NCBI GenBank assembly: GCA_019752015.1
Contig: JAIEMQ010000051.1
Coordinates: forward strand, 1 to 64,000
Source: Cyanobacteriota bacterium
Lineage (GTDB): Bacteria; Acidobacteriota; Vicinamibacteria; Vicinamibacterales; UBA2999
DNA length: 64,000 bases
Direction of reading: 5' to 3'
This document shows, piece after piece, positions 15,837 to 26,078 of the stretch. How positions within the stretch are numbered: the first letter of the stretch is position 1; every line of letters starts with the position of its first letter. Under the pieces are notes generated by a model that had not been told where the DNA came from, searched no databases, and saw only the letters and a program-made list of their open reading frames with translations. The position numbers and the translations under genes are program-made.

Positions 15837-16304
15837 ATGAGCAAGCGTACGTACGAGCTGATTTACGTCCTGAAGCCGGACGCCCCCGAGAGCGAGGTCG
15901 CCGATCTGCACAAGCAGGTCGCCGAAATCGTCGAACGCATGGGCGGCACCATCGAGAAAACCGAGAACGGCATGCCGTGGGGCCGGCGCAAGCTGGCTTA
16001 CGAGATCGGCCATCACAAAGAGGGCTTCTACGTCCTCGAAGTGATCACCGGCAGCGGCGAGCTGATGAAGGAAATCGATCGCCGGCTGAAGGTGACCGAA
16101 GGATTGCTGCGCCACCTGATCGTCCGCGTCGACGAGTCGACGATCAAGGCGGATCGCGCCCGCACCAAGCGCACCGAAGAATCGCGGCGCCGCCGCGTGG
16201 CGCGCGGCCTGCCGCCCGATCGGCAGCCGGGTGAGGGTCCGCAGGGCGAAAACGAAGACGATTCAGGCGACATGATGTTCGATGGCGCCGACATGGAGGC
16301 GTAA
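15837..16304 (+). CDS. rpsF: 30S ribosomal protein S6
   Basis: [16 protein letters not shown] and [16 protein letters not shown] are the S6 ferredoxin-like fold; it binds S18 on the 30S platform. 155 residues, longer than the ~100-130 usual, because of an acidic and basic tail ([15 protein letters not shown], then [13 protein letters not shown]). AGAGGGAG precedes the ATG. First gene of rpsF-rpsR-rplI. Confidence 0.95.
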   Translation: MSKRTYELIYVLKPDAPESEVADLHKQVAEIVERMGGTIEKTENGMPWGRRKLAYEIGHHKEGFYVLEVITGSGELMKEIDRRLKVTEGLLRHLIVRVDESTIKADRARTKRTEESRRRRVARGLPPDRQPGEGPQGENEDDSGDMMFDGADMEA

Positions 16305-16309
16305 GCATC

Positions 16310-16618
16310 ATGCCATTTGGTGGACCCAGGAAGAGCGGCCCCGGCGGCCGCGGCAAGGCCGGCGACAAAGACGCCAAGGGCGGCGACAAGCGTCGTGGCG
16401 GCGGATTTTTCCGCCGCCGGAAAGTCTGCAAGTTCTGCGCGGACAAGATCGACGACATCAACTACAAGGACGTCAAGCTGCTGAGCGGCTTCGTCCCCGA
16501 GCGCGGCAAGGTGTTGCCGCGCCGGATTTCCGGCACGTGCGCGAAGCATCAGCGCGTGCTGCGAGTCGCGATCGTGCGGGCGCGCCAGCTGGCGCTGCTC
16601 CCGTACGCCGCCGATTAA
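16310..16618 (+). CDS. rpsR: 30S ribosomal protein S18
   Basis: Core [21 protein letters not shown] through [12 protein letters not shown], with CKFC plus CAKH suggesting the zinc-containing paralogue type. Partner of S6. A 30-residue Gly/Lys-rich N-terminal extension (residues 1-32) is unusual. 102 residues; starts five bases after rpsF. Confidence 0.95.
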   Translation: MPFGGPRKSGPGGRGKAGDKDAKGGDKRRGGGFFRRRKVCKFCADKIDDINYKDVKLLSGFVPERGKVLPRRISGTCAKHQRVLRVAIVRARQLALLPYAAD

Positions 16619-16630
16619 GGAGCCACGACG

Positions 16631-17074
16631 ATGGAAGTGATTCTGAGAGACCACGTCGACAACCTCGGCAAGCGCGGCGAAGTCGTCAAGGTCGCCGACG
16701 GCTACGCCCGCAACTACCTGCTGCCGAGGAAGCTGGCGCTGCCGGCGACCGAAGCGAACAAGCAGTGGATCTCGCGAGAGCGCAAGATCGCGGAACAGCG
16801 CGAAGGCGAGGAGCGCGTCGCCGCCGAAGCGCTGGCCGATCGCCTGGTGGCGCTCGACCTGCAGATCTCGCGCAAGGTCGGCGACAACGACACCATGTAT
16901 GGGTCGGTGACCAACAACGACATCGCGGATCTGCTGAAGCAGAAGGGCTTCGATATCGATCGCCGCAAGATCATGCTGCCGGATGCGATTCGCTCGATTG
17001 GCGAGACGCACGTGCCGGTCAAGCTGCACCGCGACGTGACGGCGCAGCTGAAGCTCACGGTCGTCAAGGAATAA
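16631..17074 (+). CDS. rplI: 50S ribosomal protein L9
   Basis: MEVILRDHVDNLGKRGEVVK and GYARNYLLPRKLA are the L9 N-terminal domain; a connecting helix (about residues 45-75) and a C-terminal domain follow (NDTMYGSVTNNDIADLL). 147 residues, normal. AAGGAG precedes the ATG. Last gene of the operon, followed by a heptamer repeat and a terminator. Confidence 0.97.
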   Translation: MEVILRDHVDNLGKRGEVVKVADGYARNYLLPRKLALPATEANKQWISRERKIAEQREGEERVAAEALADRLVALDLQISRKVGDNDTMYGSVTNNDIADLLKQKGFDIDRRKIMLPDAIRSIGETHVPVKLHRDVTAQLKLTVVKE

Positions 17075-17085
17075 CTAGGGCGAAT

Positions 17086-17120
17086 AACGAAGAACGAAAA
17101 ACGAAGAACGAAAAACGAAA
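17086..17120. repeat. Heptamer repeat AACGAA(G/A) x5
   Basis: Five 7-bp units, alternating AACGAAG and AACGAAA, stand 11 bases after the rplI stop and before the terminator hairpin. They share words with the repeats at 11443 and 36971. Confidence 0.9.
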
Positions 17121-17140
17121 ACGACGGAAAAAAAATTCGG

Positions 17141-17175
17141 GGCCGGACTCAACATAGTGGGTCCGGCCTTTTTCT
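17141..17175 (+). terminator. Rho-independent terminator of rpsF-rpsR-rplI
   Basis: GGCCGGACTC (17141-17150) pairs with GGGTCCGGCC (17159-17168) with one G-U pair and an 8-base loop, followed by TTTTT. Confidence 0.85.
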
Positions 17176-17203
17176 TTGCCCAAGACCCTGTCTTTTTGGA
17201 ATC

Positions 17204-17209
17204 TATAAT
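17204..17209 (+). promoter_or_regulatory. Consensus -10 box TATAAT before dnaB
   Basis: A perfect TATAAT lies 11 bases before the dnaB ATG, just after the terminator of the preceding operon. A -35 box at normal spacing is not obvious. The predicted leader would be only about 4-5 bases. Confidence 0.5.
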
Positions 17210-17220
17210 TGCGTCTCCGA

Positions 17221-18591
17221 ATGGCTCCTGAAACCGCCACTGCGACCGCGCAGCAGCGCACCCTTCCGCACAATCTCGAAGCGGAACGGTCGGTGCTCGG
17301 CGCGATCCTGATCGACAACGACACCTTCAATATCGCCGCGGCGGTGATCGACGCGCGCGCGTTCTTCCGCGATGCGCATCGCCGCATCTTCGAGCGGATG
17401 ATGGACCTGTCGGAGCGCAGCCAGCCGATCGATCTGGTGACGCTGAAAGAGGAGCTCGAGCGTGCCGGTGATCTCGAAGAGGTCGGCGGTCCGGCCTACA
17501 TCGCGTCGCTCGTCGACGGCGTGCCGCGCTCGACCAACGTCGAGTACTACGCGCAGATCGTCAAGGAGAAGGCGACGCTCCGCAACCTGATCTTCTCCGC
17601 GAACAAGATCCTCGGCACCGCCTACGAAGCGGACCAGGAAGCGGACCTGATCCTCGACGAAGCGGAGAGCGCGATCTTTGCGGTGGCGGAAGACCGCATC
17701 AAGGCCGGCTTCGTGTCGATGAGCACGCTGGTCCGCGAGAGCTTCCCGAAGATCGAGCGGCTGTTCGAGCACAAGACCTTCATCACCGGCGTGCCGACCG
17801 GCTTCGACGACATCGATCGCAAGACGCGCGGCCTGCAGCCCGGCGACCTCGTCATCGTCGCGGCCCGGCCGTCGATGGGCAAGACCTCGCTGGTGTTGAA
17901 CCTCTGCCAGCACGTCGCCACGCACGGCGGCGTGGCCGGGTTCTTCTCGCTCGAAATGTCGAAAGAGTCGCTGTTCATGCGCATGCTCGCATCGGAAGCG
18001 AAGATCGACATGTACCGCCTGATGAGCGGACAGATCGGCCAGAAGGAGTACGGCCAGATCACGCACGCCATGGAAACGCTGAGCGAGGCGCGGCTGTTCG
18101 TGGACGACACGGCCGGCATCGGCGCGCTCGAGATGCGCGCGAAGGCGCGGCGGCTGAAGGCCGAGCACGGCTTGAGCGTGCTGGCGATCGACTATATCCA
18201 GTTGATGACCGGCCGCGGCCGCTTCGAGAACCGCACGCTCGAGCTCGCGTCGATCTCGCGGTCGCTGAAGGGCCTCGCGAAAGAGCTGAACGTGCCGATC
18301 GTCGTGCTGTCGCAGTTGTCGCGCGCGCCCGAAGCGCGCTCCGACAAGCGCCCGATGCTGTCGGACCTCCGCGAGTCCGGCGCCCTCGAACAGGACGCCG
18401 ACGTCGTGATGCTGATCTTCCGCGAGGAGATGTACAAGGTCGACGATCAGCCGTCGGATTCCGACGGCGTCGCCGAAATCATCATCGCCAAGCAGCGCAA
18501 CGGCCCGACCGGCACGGTCAAGCTCGCCTTCATCCGCGAGCAGACGCGATTCGGCAATCTCGCTGTGGGCGGCTACACACCGGGCGAGTGA
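17221..18591 (+). CDS. dnaB: Replicative DNA helicase
   Basis: Hexameric 5'-3' helicase. The N-terminal domain includes LPHNLEAERSVLGAILID and the primase-interacting helices; the RecA-like domain has Walker A ARPSMGKTSL, Walker B LAIDYIQLM and the C-terminal QRNGPTGTVKLAF. 456 residues, standard. The ATG at 17221 is used; a TTG twelve bases earlier is not supported. Location after rplI is common in bacteria. Confidence 0.97.
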   Translation: MAPETATATAQQRTLPHNLEAERSVLGAILIDNDTFNIAAAVIDARAFFRDAHRRIFERMMDLSERSQPIDLVTLKEELERAGDLEEVGGPAYIASLVDGVPRSTNVEYYAQIVKEKATLRNLIFSANKILGTAYEADQEADLILDEAESAIFAVAEDRIKAGFVSMSTLVRESFPKIERLFEHKTFITGVPTGFDDIDRKTRGLQPGDLVIVAARPSMGKTSLVLNLCQHVATHGGVAGFFSLEMSKESLFMRMLASEAKIDMYRLMSGQIGQKEYGQITHAMETLSEARLFVDDTAGIGALEMRAKARRLKAEHGLSVLAIDYIQLMTGRGRFENRTLELASISRSLKGLAKELNVPIVVLSQLSRAPEARSDKRPMLSDLRESGALEQDADVVMLIFREEMYKVDDQPSDSDGVAEIIIAKQRNGPTGTVKLAFIREQTRFGNLAVGGYTPGE

Positions 18592-18597
18592 GCGTAG

Positions 18598-18619
18598 AGG
18601 CGGGACTTTAGTCCCGCCT
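18598..18619. repeat. 22-bp palindrome AGGCGGGACT-TT-AGTCCCGCCT
   Basis: A perfect 10-bp stem with a two-base centre between dnaB and alr. No U-tract follows, so terminator activity is uncertain. Related palindromes with the same ends but a covarying middle occur at 36459-36480 and 47090-47109. Confidence 0.85.
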
Positions 18620-18623
18620 GCGA

Positions 18624-18629
18624 TAAGCT
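18624..18629 (+). promoter_or_regulatory. TANNNT box (TAAGCT) six bases before alr GTG
   Basis: TAAGCT ends six bases before the GTG at 18636 and no Shine-Dalgarno is present, suggesting a leaderless alr transcript. No -35 box is seen. Confidence 0.45.
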
Positions 18630-18635
18630 GACGCA

Positions 18636-19787
18636 GTGATCCGTTGCACAACCGCGCGCGTCGATCTCAAGGCGCTCGAATCCAACTTCAACGCGATCAG
18701 CTCGTATCTCCATAAGGAGACGAGCTTCAACCGCGAGGCCGGCCGCGGTCCGGCGCTGGCGCCCGGGATCATTGCCGTCGTCAAAGCCAACGCTTACGGC
18801 CACGGCGCGAGAAGAGTCGCGGCGGCGCTGCAGTCCGCCGGCGCGATCATGCTCGCCGTCGCGGACATCGAAGAGGGCGTCGATCTTCGCAAGTCCGGCA
18901 TCCACGCGCCGATCCTGATCTTCGGCGCGCTCAGCGTCAGCGATCTCGACGGCGTCTTCGATTTCGATCTGACGCCGACGATCTCGAGCCCCACTGCCGG
19001 CCAGGCGCTGCAGGCCGGCGCTGAGAAGCGCGGTGCGACGCTCCGCTATCACCTCAAGATCGATACCGGGATGAATCGTCTCGGTTTCCGCCACGACAAT
19101 CTCCGCCGCACGCTGCCCGAGCTGTTGAAGAGCAAGAACCTTGTCCTCGATGCGGTGCACACGCATTTCGGAACGGCCGATGAGCCGGGACACAAGTTGT
19201 TCGAGACGCAGCGGACGCGATTCGAAACCGCGACCCGCACGCTCGACGAGATCGGTGCCGGACCGCGATTGCGGCATGCGGCGAACTCCGCTGCGTTGCT
19301 GCGTGACTCGCGCGTGTGGTTCGACTTCGTCAGGCCCGGCCTGTTGCTTTATGGCCTGGTCCCGCCGCCGCTCGGATCGACGATCGATTTGAAGCCGGTG
19401 ATGTCGCTCACCAGCCGCGTCGTGGCGGTGAAGGGCGTGCGAGTGGGGGAGACCGTTGGATACGGGGGGCGATTCACCGCCGATCGCCCCGTGACCTTGG
19501 CTGTCATTCCCGCGGGATACGCTGATGGTCTGGACAGGCGACTCGAAGACCACGGCCACGTCCTGATCCGCGGCAAGCGCGCGAAGATCGTCGGAGCGGT
19601 GAGCATGGACATGCTGACCGCGGACGTCACCGATATCAATGGCGTCGGCACCGGCGATGAAGTCGTCTTCCTCGGATCGCAAGGCGACGAACGCATCGAC
19701 GCGCGAGAAATGGCGGACTGGATCGGCACGATCCCATACGAGATTCTTTGCAGGATGGGATCAAGAGTCGAACGCAGGTACGAGTGA
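18636..19787 (+). CDS. alr: Alanine racemase
   Basis: PLP enzyme making D-alanine for peptidoglycan. The PLP lysine is Lys50 in VVKANAYGHGA; HLKIDTGMNRLGF, the active-site tyrosine in GETVGYGGRFTA and AVSMDMLTADVTD follow. 383 residues, normal. The GTG start follows a TAAGCT box at six bases. Confidence 0.95.
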   Translation: MIRCTTARVDLKALESNFNAISSYLHKETSFNREAGRGPALAPGIIAVVKANAYGHGARRVAAALQSAGAIMLAVADIEEGVDLRKSGIHAPILIFGALSVSDLDGVFDFDLTPTISSPTAGQALQAGAEKRGATLRYHLKIDTGMNRLGFRHDNLRRTLPELLKSKNLVLDAVHTHFGTADEPGHKLFETQRTRFETATRTLDEIGAGPRLRHAANSAALLRDSRVWFDFVRPGLLLYGLVPPPLGSTIDLKPVMSLTSRVVAVKGVRVGETVGYGGRFTADRPVTLAVIPAGYADGLDRRLEDHGHVLIRGKRAKIVGAVSMDMLTADVTDINGVGTGDEVVFLGSQGDERIDAREMADWIGTIPYEILCRMGSRVERRYE

Positions 19788-19795
19788 ACAAACAT

Positions 19796-19890
19796 ACACA
19801 GAAGCACGGAATCACTGAACCACAGAACACTGTTCTTAAGGACGATGAGAAAATAGGTGTCTGTGTTTCTGTGCTTCGGTGATTCTGTGT
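19796..19890. repeat. Period-8 inverted repeat between alr and radA
   Basis: The left arm (19796-19830) is built of octamers such as CAGAAGCA, CGGAATCA, CTGAACCA; the right arm (19857-19890) is their imperfect reverse complement. The spacer is 26 bases. In RNA the arms could pair over about 34 bases. It follows the alr stop by nine bases. Confidence 0.85.
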
Positions 19891-19905
19891 GACGATTTTG
19901 TTGGA

Positions 19906-21285
19906 ATGAAGCAAGCAAAGCCTGTTTTCGTCTGCCAGGAATGTGGCGTCCAGCGCCCGAAGTGGCAGGGCAAGTGCGACGACTGCGGCGCGTGGTCGTC
20001 GTTTGTCGAGGAGCGTCCATTCGACGGCGTGATGGGCGGGCCGACGACGCATCGCTACGCGATGCCAGGGACTGCGGCACCGGGCGCGAAGAAGTACGCG
20101 GAAATTGAAACATCCAAGGCCGATCGCATCACGACCGGCATCAACGAATTCGATCGCGTGCTTGGCGGCGGCATCGTCCCGGGATCGTTGATCCTGCTCG
20201 GCGGCGAGCCGGGCATTGGCAAGTCCACCTTGTTACTACAGGCTGCCGCGAACTTCGCGCACGCGATCGGGCCCGTGCTCTACGCATCCGGCGAAGAATC
20301 GGAACACCAGATCAAGGCGCGCGGCGATCGTCTCGGTGTCGGCGATGCGCCGCTGTACTTGTTGTCCGAAACCTGCATCGAGCGCATCCTCGAGGAAGTC
20401 GGCCGCATCAAGCCCGCGCTGATCGTCGTCGACTCGGTGCAGACCGTGTTCTCACTCAAGTTTCAGTCGGCGCCCGGCAGCATCGGCCAGGTGCGCGAAG
20501 CGGCAACGCAGTTTCTCTTTACCGCCAAGGGCCACAACATCCCGACGTTCCTCGTCGGTCACGTTACGAAGGACGGCAACATTGCCGGCCCGAAGGCGCT
20601 CGAGCACGTTGTCGACACCGTGCTGTATTTCGAGGGCGAGCGGCATCACTCGCATCGCGTGGTCCGCGCGGTGAAGAATCGCTTCGGCGCGGTCAGCGAG
20701 TTGGGCGTCTTCGAGATGACCGGCTCCGGATTGCGTCCGGTGCCGAACCCGTCGGCGTTGTTTCTTGCGGAGCGTCCCACCGCATCGCCTGGATCCGCGG
20801 TGTTGTGTTGTCTCGAAGGCACGCGGCCCCTGCTGGTTGAAGTGCAGGCGCTCGTCAGCACGTCCAGTTACGGGATGGCGCGCCGCATGGCGGTCGGGAT
20901 CGATCAGAATCGACTGTCATTACTCCTCGCGGTGCTCGAGAAACGCGCCGGCCTGCATCTTGTCTCCGACGATGTGTTCGTGAACATTGCCGGCGGCATG
21001 AGCATCGACGAGCCCGCCGTCGATCTCGGCATTGTCGCGGCCGTGGCATCGAGCCTTCGCAACCGCCCGATCTCGCAAGGCACCGCCGTGTTCGGCGAAG
21101 TCGGCCTCGGCGGGGAAGTGCGCGGTGTCGCGCAAGCCACCCTCCGCATCCGCGAGGCAGAGCAGATGGGATTCACGCGTATTGTCCTGCCGGCGTCGAA
21201 CATGGATGCGAGTGAAGAACCGGGCAAAGCCACGCTGGTTGGTGTTCGATCGGTTGGCGAAGCGCTTGACCAACTGCTGGTCTGA
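19906..21285 (+). CDS. radA: DNA repair protein RadA
   Basis: Recombination intermediate-processing ATPase. Zinc finger CQECGVQRPKWQGKCDDCG (residues 10-28), Walker A GGEPGIGKST, the RadA-specific VKNRFGAVSELG motif and a Lon-like C-terminal domain (PAVDLGIVAAVASS). The ATG at 19906 gives the usual N-terminus; GTG at 19879 lies in the repeat arm. 459 residues. Confidence 0.96.
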   Translation: MKQAKPVFVCQECGVQRPKWQGKCDDCGAWSSFVEERPFDGVMGGPTTHRYAMPGTAAPGAKKYAEIETSKADRITTGINEFDRVLGGGIVPGSLILLGGEPGIGKSTLLLQAAANFAHAIGPVLYASGEESEHQIKARGDRLGVGDAPLYLLSETCIERILEEVGRIKPALIVVDSVQTVFSLKFQSAPGSIGQVREAATQFLFTAKGHNIPTFLVGHVTKDGNIAGPKALEHVVDTVLYFEGERHHSHRVVRAVKNRFGAVSELGVFEMTGSGLRPVPNPSALFLAERPTASPGSAVLCCLEGTRPLLVEVQALVSTSSYGMARRMAVGIDQNRLSLLLAVLEKRAGLHLVSDDVFVNIAGGMSIDEPAVDLGIVAAVASSLRNRPISQGTAVFGEVGLGGEVRGVAQATLRIREAEQMGFTRIVLPASNMDASEEPGKATLVGVRSVGEALDQLLV

Positions 21286-21329
21286 GCCGTAAGGTTGGCC
21301 TTTACTAAGCCGGTCGGGTTTTCATAACC

Positions 21330-21344
21330 CCGGGCGGAGCCCGG
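21330..21344. repeat. Palindrome CCGGGC-GGA-GCCCGG upstream of the PIN/TRAM gene
   Basis: A 6-bp stem with a GGA centre nine bases before the ATG at 21354. The same word with longer arms is at 25987-26007; a TTCG-centred variant is at 28287-28311. Confidence 0.7.
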
Positions 21345-21353
21345 TAAAGCTAA

Positions 21354-22436
<1,083 letters not shown>

Positions 22437-22437
22437 G

Positions 22438-23175
22438 TTGTCTTTTCACTGGTTCAGGACAGTCTTCTTCCTCATTCCGGCGATCGCCGTTTACACGATC
22501 GTGCTCGGCATTGCGTCGATCACGTCGAGCTTCTTCGATCGCCGCGGCTACTTCGCGCACGGCTGCGCGCGCGCGTGGTCGTGGCTGATCCTGGCGACGA
22601 CCGGCGCCGAGGTGACGGTCGAGGGACTCGAGCGCGTCACGCCGGGCAAGACCTACGTCTTCGTCGCGAATCATCAAAGCATCTACGACATTCCTTGCCT
22701 GTTCTGGAACATCCCGTTCCAGCTGCGCATCATCGCGAAGGAATCGCTCGGCAGTTTCCCGATGCTGGGCCCGCATCTCAAGCGCACCGGCCACCTGCTT
22801 GTCGATCGCAAGCACCCCGATCGCGCCGGCATCGTCGGATGGGCGAGCCGCCTGACGTCGAACGGGCTGTCGCTGATCATCTTCCCCGAGGGCACGCGCA
22901 GCCGCACCGGCCATCTTGGCAAGTTCAAGGGCGGCAGCATCATGCTCGCGATGCAGGCTGGCCTGCCGCTCGTACCGATTTCGGTGATCGGCAGCCGGCA
23001 CGTGATGAAAAAGGGCGAGCTGACGACGCGGCCGGGCCGGGTGCATTTGATCGTGCACGAGCCGATTCCGACCATGGCGACGGACCATCCCTCGACGCAC
23101 GACGTCAGGGCGCTGGCCGATCAAGTCAGGGAAATCATTCGCCCGCCGGTCGAAGCCGAAGCTGCGGCGGTGTAA
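22438..23175 (+). CDS. plsC: 1-acyl-sn-glycerol-3-phosphate acyltransferase
   Basis: Converts lysophosphatidic acid to phosphatidic acid at the inner membrane. NHQSIYD (catalytic His/Asp), IIAKESLGSFPMLG, FPEGTRSR and GLPLVPISVIG are the four acyltransferase blocks; two N-terminal hydrophobic segments anchor it. The TTG at 22438, one base after the previous stop, gives the complete first helix; no better start is seen. 245 residues. Confidence 0.92.
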   Translation: MSFHWFRTVFFLIPAIAVYTIVLGIASITSSFFDRRGYFAHGCARAWSWLILATTGAEVTVEGLERVTPGKTYVFVANHQSIYDIPCLFWNIPFQLRIIAKESLGSFPMLGPHLKRTGHLLVDRKHPDRAGIVGWASRLTSNGLSLIIFPEGTRSRTGHLGKFKGGSIMLAMQAGLPLVPISVIGSRHVMKKGELTTRPGRVHLIVHEPIPTMATDHPSTHDVRALADQVREIIRPPVEAEAAAV

Positions 23176-23220
23176 ACTCGCGGCCCCGGCGCATCAAGCG
23201 CAGGAACGGAGAGTCGTCCG

Positions 23221-24792
23221 ATGAGATTTCGTCACGCCCTGGTTGCGCTCGTGTGGTCGGCATCAGCTGCTGCCTCAGGTCAGCAGCCGGCCGAGCGGTG
23301 GTGGTCGCACGTCACGTTCCTCGCGAACGATTCGATGAAGGGCCGCGATACCGGCAGTCCCGAGCATCGCAAGGCCGCCGAATACATTGCCGATCACTTC
23401 AAGCGCGCCGGCCTGCAGCCCGGCGGCACCAGGGGCTACTTCCAGCCGGTGCCGTTCCGCAGCCGGCGGATCAACGAGCCGCAATCGAGCTTCGCGCTCG
23501 TGCGCAACGGCCAGGCCGAGCCGGTGGTGCTCGGCGACGAGGCGACCTTCTCGATGCGCATTGAACCGGCGGCGGCTGTCGAAGCGCCGCTCGTCTTCGC
23601 CGGTTACGGTCTGCAGGTGCCGGAGTCGAAGCACGACGACCTCGCCGGCCTCGATCTGAAAGGGAAGATCGTCGTGCTGCTGACCGGCGCGCCGTCAGGG
23701 ATTCCCGGTCCGCTGCTCGCGCATTACCAGAACACGCGCTGGGAATATTTGAGGAAGACCGGCGCGCTTGGGACTATCTCGATCCAGAACCCGAAGGGCC
23801 AGGACATCCCGTGGGATCGATCGAAGCTGTCGCGCTTCATGCCGTCGGTGGCGATTGCCGATCCGGCGCTCGATGAAACGCTCGGCCAGCAGGTGGCGAT
23901 CACGTTCAACGCCGATCGCGCCGAAAAACTATTCACCGGCTCCGGCCACGCCTTCAAGGAGATCCTCGCGCTGTCGAATGGCGGCAAGGTCCTGCCGCGA
24001 TTCCCGCTGCCCGCATCGGCGCGAATCAAGGTCGCGATCAACGCGACTAAGCTCGAGTCCGACAACGTCATTGGCATCCTGCCCGGAACGGATCCGGTGC
24101 TGAAGAATGAATACGTCGCGATCTCCGCGCACATCGATCATGTCGGCGTCGGCGAGCCGATCAACGGCGACCCGATCTACAACGGCGCCATGGACAACGC
24201 GTCTGGTATCGCCACGCTGCTGGAGACCGCCGCCGCCGCGGCGGCTGCCGGCGGCTACAAGCGCAGCGTCGTCTTCGTCGCGGTGACGGCGGAGGAGAAG
24301 GGGCTGCTCGGCTCGCGCTACTTTGCGAATCGCATTCCGATCTCCGGCGGCCGGATCGTGGCGAATCTCAACACCGACATGTTCCTGCCGCTGTTCCCGC
24401 TCAAGAGCCTCGTGGTGCAGGGCCTCGAAGAGTCGGATCTCGCCAACGATCTGAAGCGCGTGGCGCGGCCGCTGGCGATCGAAGTGCTGTCGGATCCCGA
24501 ACCGGAGCGAAACGCGTTCGTGCGCAGCGATCAATACAGCTTCATCAAGACGGGCGTGCCGGCGCTGTCGCTGAAGGTCGGATTCACCAAGGACTCTCCG
24601 GAACATCAGATCGTGAAGCGGTGGCGCACCGAGCGCTATCATGCGCCAAGCGACGATTTGAATCAGCCCGTCGATCGCAAGGCCGCCCAGGATTTCGGAA
24701 AAGTGTATCTGGCGGTCGTCGCCGAAGTGGCCAACCGCCCAACGCGGCCGCAGTGGAACGGCGACAGCTTCTTCAAGCGATTCGCGAAGTGA
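23221..24792 (+). CDS. Secreted M28-family aminopeptidase-like metallopeptidase
   Basis: A signal peptide (residues 1-20) is followed by a PA-like insert (VEAPLVFAGYGLQVPE, positions ~120-220) and an M28 domain with AHIDHVG, NGAMDNASG, and the catalytic VTAEEKGLLGSRYF. A late histidine region (SPEHQIVKRWRTERYH) completes two-zinc binding. 523 residues. Likely periplasmic or secreted peptide degradation. GGAG stands 11 bases before the ATG. Confidence 0.88.
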   Translation: MRFRHALVALVWSASAAASGQQPAERWWSHVTFLANDSMKGRDTGSPEHRKAAEYIADHFKRAGLQPGGTRGYFQPVPFRSRRINEPQSSFALVRNGQAEPVVLGDEATFSMRIEPAAAVEAPLVFAGYGLQVPESKHDDLAGLDLKGKIVVLLTGAPSGIPGPLLAHYQNTRWEYLRKTGALGTISIQNPKGQDIPWDRSKLSRFMPSVAIADPALDETLGQQVAITFNADRAEKLFTGSGHAFKEILALSNGGKVLPRFPLPASARIKVAINATKLESDNVIGILPGTDPVLKNEYVAISAHIDHVGVGEPINGDPIYNGAMDNASGIATLLETAAAAAAAGGYKRSVVFVAVTAEEKGLLGSRYFANRIPISGGRIVANLNTDMFLPLFPLKSLVVQGLEESDLANDLKRVARPLAIEVLSDPEPERNAFVRSDQYSFIKTGVPALSLKVGFTKDSPEHQIVKRWRTERYHAPSDDLNQPVDRKAAQDFGKVYLAVVAEVANRPTRPQWNGDSFFKRFAK

Positions 24793-25412
24793 GCACTTTC
24801 TCGATCGCGCCCGAACTCGCGTCGATCGTCCGGCCCGGCGTGATCTGGTGGAGCGGCGCGACCGTTGTCCTCCACGAGCATCGGCTCGATCCGCTGCTTG
24901 CCGAGGCCGAAGCCAGAGTGCGCATCTCGCCGCCGGCTGAATCGGCGGCGGTGCGCACGATGTACAAGAAGGTCGGCATCGACCCGACCAAGACGCGGCC
25001 CTCGAACGAGGCGCTGCTGCGGCGCGTCCGCAAGGGCGACACGATTCCGCGCATCAACTCCGCCGTCGACGTCGTCAACTGGTGTTCGCTCGAATTCCAG
25101 TTGCCGTACGGGTTGTACGATTCGTCGAAGATCTCAGGCAACGTGACGATGCGGCTCGGCGTGGAAGGCGAGAAGTACGCCGGCATCCGGAAGGATGAAG
25201 TCAACGTCGGCGGCAGGATCACGGTAGCCGACGACGCCGGACCGTTCGGGAATCCAACCTCGGATTCAGCGCGAACGATGGTGACGCCATCGGCGACCGG
25301 ACTGCTTGTCATCATCTACGCGCCGATCGAGATTCCGCAATCGCAGCTCGATCGCGTCCGCAGCAAGACCGCGGAACGCTTCGCCGAAATCGTCGCGGGC
25401 GCGCAGCTCTAG
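24789..25412 (+). CDS. B3/B4 tRNA-editing-domain protein
   Basis: A 207-residue stand-alone version of the B3/B4 domain of phenylalanyl-tRNA synthetase beta (VRTMYKKVGIDPTKTRPSNE, INSAVDVVNWCSLEFQLPYG, DEVNVGGRI). Free-standing members may hydrolyse mis-acylated tRNAs; this is family-level inference. The GTG start overlaps the peptidase stop (GTGA). Convergent with the next gene, whose stop codon is immediately adjacent. Confidence 0.85.
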   Translation: MSTFSIAPELASIVRPGVIWWSGATVVLHEHRLDPLLAEAEARVRISPPAESAAVRTMYKKVGIDPTKTRPSNEALLRRVRKGDTIPRINSAVDVVNWCSLEFQLPYGLYDSSKISGNVTMRLGVEGEKYAGIRKDEVNVGGRITVADDAGPFGNPTSDSARTMVTPSATGLLVIIYAPIEIPQSQLDRVRSKTAERFAEIVAGAQL

Positions 25413-25883
25413 CTACTGCTTGTCGTAAAAGATGAAGTTGTTGACGGCCTTGCCTTGGGCGTCGGTGCCAGTCTGCGTGCTGGTTCTCGACTTGCCATCG
25501 GCAGCGAGCTCGATCTTCGTGGTCAGCGTCACTTTCCCCGCCTTTTTCGCCGTGATGGTGTAGTGGCGATCGTCGACGCGGGTGTACGCCTGCGTGTCGG
25601 CATTCACATTGCCGGTGATCTTGTTGTCCTTGCCGTCAAGTTTGAACGTGACATCCGTTTTTGTGGCCGCGCCGGTGGCCGGAACGGTCTCATTGACTGA
25701 TCTGAAGCCTCCGCCGGCAACCGCGGTGGTGGTGACGGTGGAACTTTTTGGTGCGGGTCCCGGACTGTACTTCGATTTCGCCGGGTTCATCTTCCAAACA
25801 CCGACGGGATTCTGAGCGTACGCGGGTGACGCGAATGCAACGACGACGGCGACGACGACAACGGCGAGGGTACGAGCACGCAT
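25413..25883 (-). CDS. Small secreted protein of unknown function
   Basis: A signal peptide (residues 1-23, ending PAYAQ) is followed by WKMNPAKSKYSPGP, a motif seen in small secreted Acidobacteriota proteins, and a Thr/Lys-rich beta-strand region with regular alternation (lipocalin-like or beta-sandwich guess). 156 residues, no cysteines. AGGAGG stands seven bases before the ATG. Function unknown. Confidence 0.75.
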   Translation of the reverse strand: MRARTLAVVVVAVVVAFASPAYAQNPVGVWKMNPAKSKYSPGPAPKSSTVTTTAVAGGGFRSVNETVPATGAATKTDVTFKLDGKDNKITGNVNADTQAYTRVDDRHYTITAKKAGKVTLTTKIELAADGKSRTSTQTGTDAQGKAVNNFIFYDKQ

Positions 25884-25945
25884 CGACGGCCTCCTGGGGT
25901 TGAACGGATGAGGCCGCGAGTATACACCTCGCGAGCGCAGTCCTG

Positions 25946-26076
25946 ACGGTCCACAGATTTCACCGATTACACAGATGTCCGTTCTTGCGCCGGGCGGAGC
26001 CCGGCGCCGGCGGACGGCGTCTTGCGCCGCTCGCGCGACCGCGAATCTGTGGAATCTGCGTAATCTGTGGATGACT
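25946..26076. repeat. Period-9 inverted repeat with inner palindrome
   Basis: The left arm (from about 25946: CCACAGATT, TCACCGATT, ACACAGATG) and right arm (to about 26076: GAATCTGTG, GAATCTGCG, TAATCTGTG) are built from 9-bp words in opposite orientation. Between them lies GCGCCGGGC-GGA-GCCCGGCGC (25987-26007). The element fills the gap between two minus-strand genes and abuts the 3' end of the S9 peptidase gene. Confidence 0.85.
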
Positions 26077-26078
26077 TC

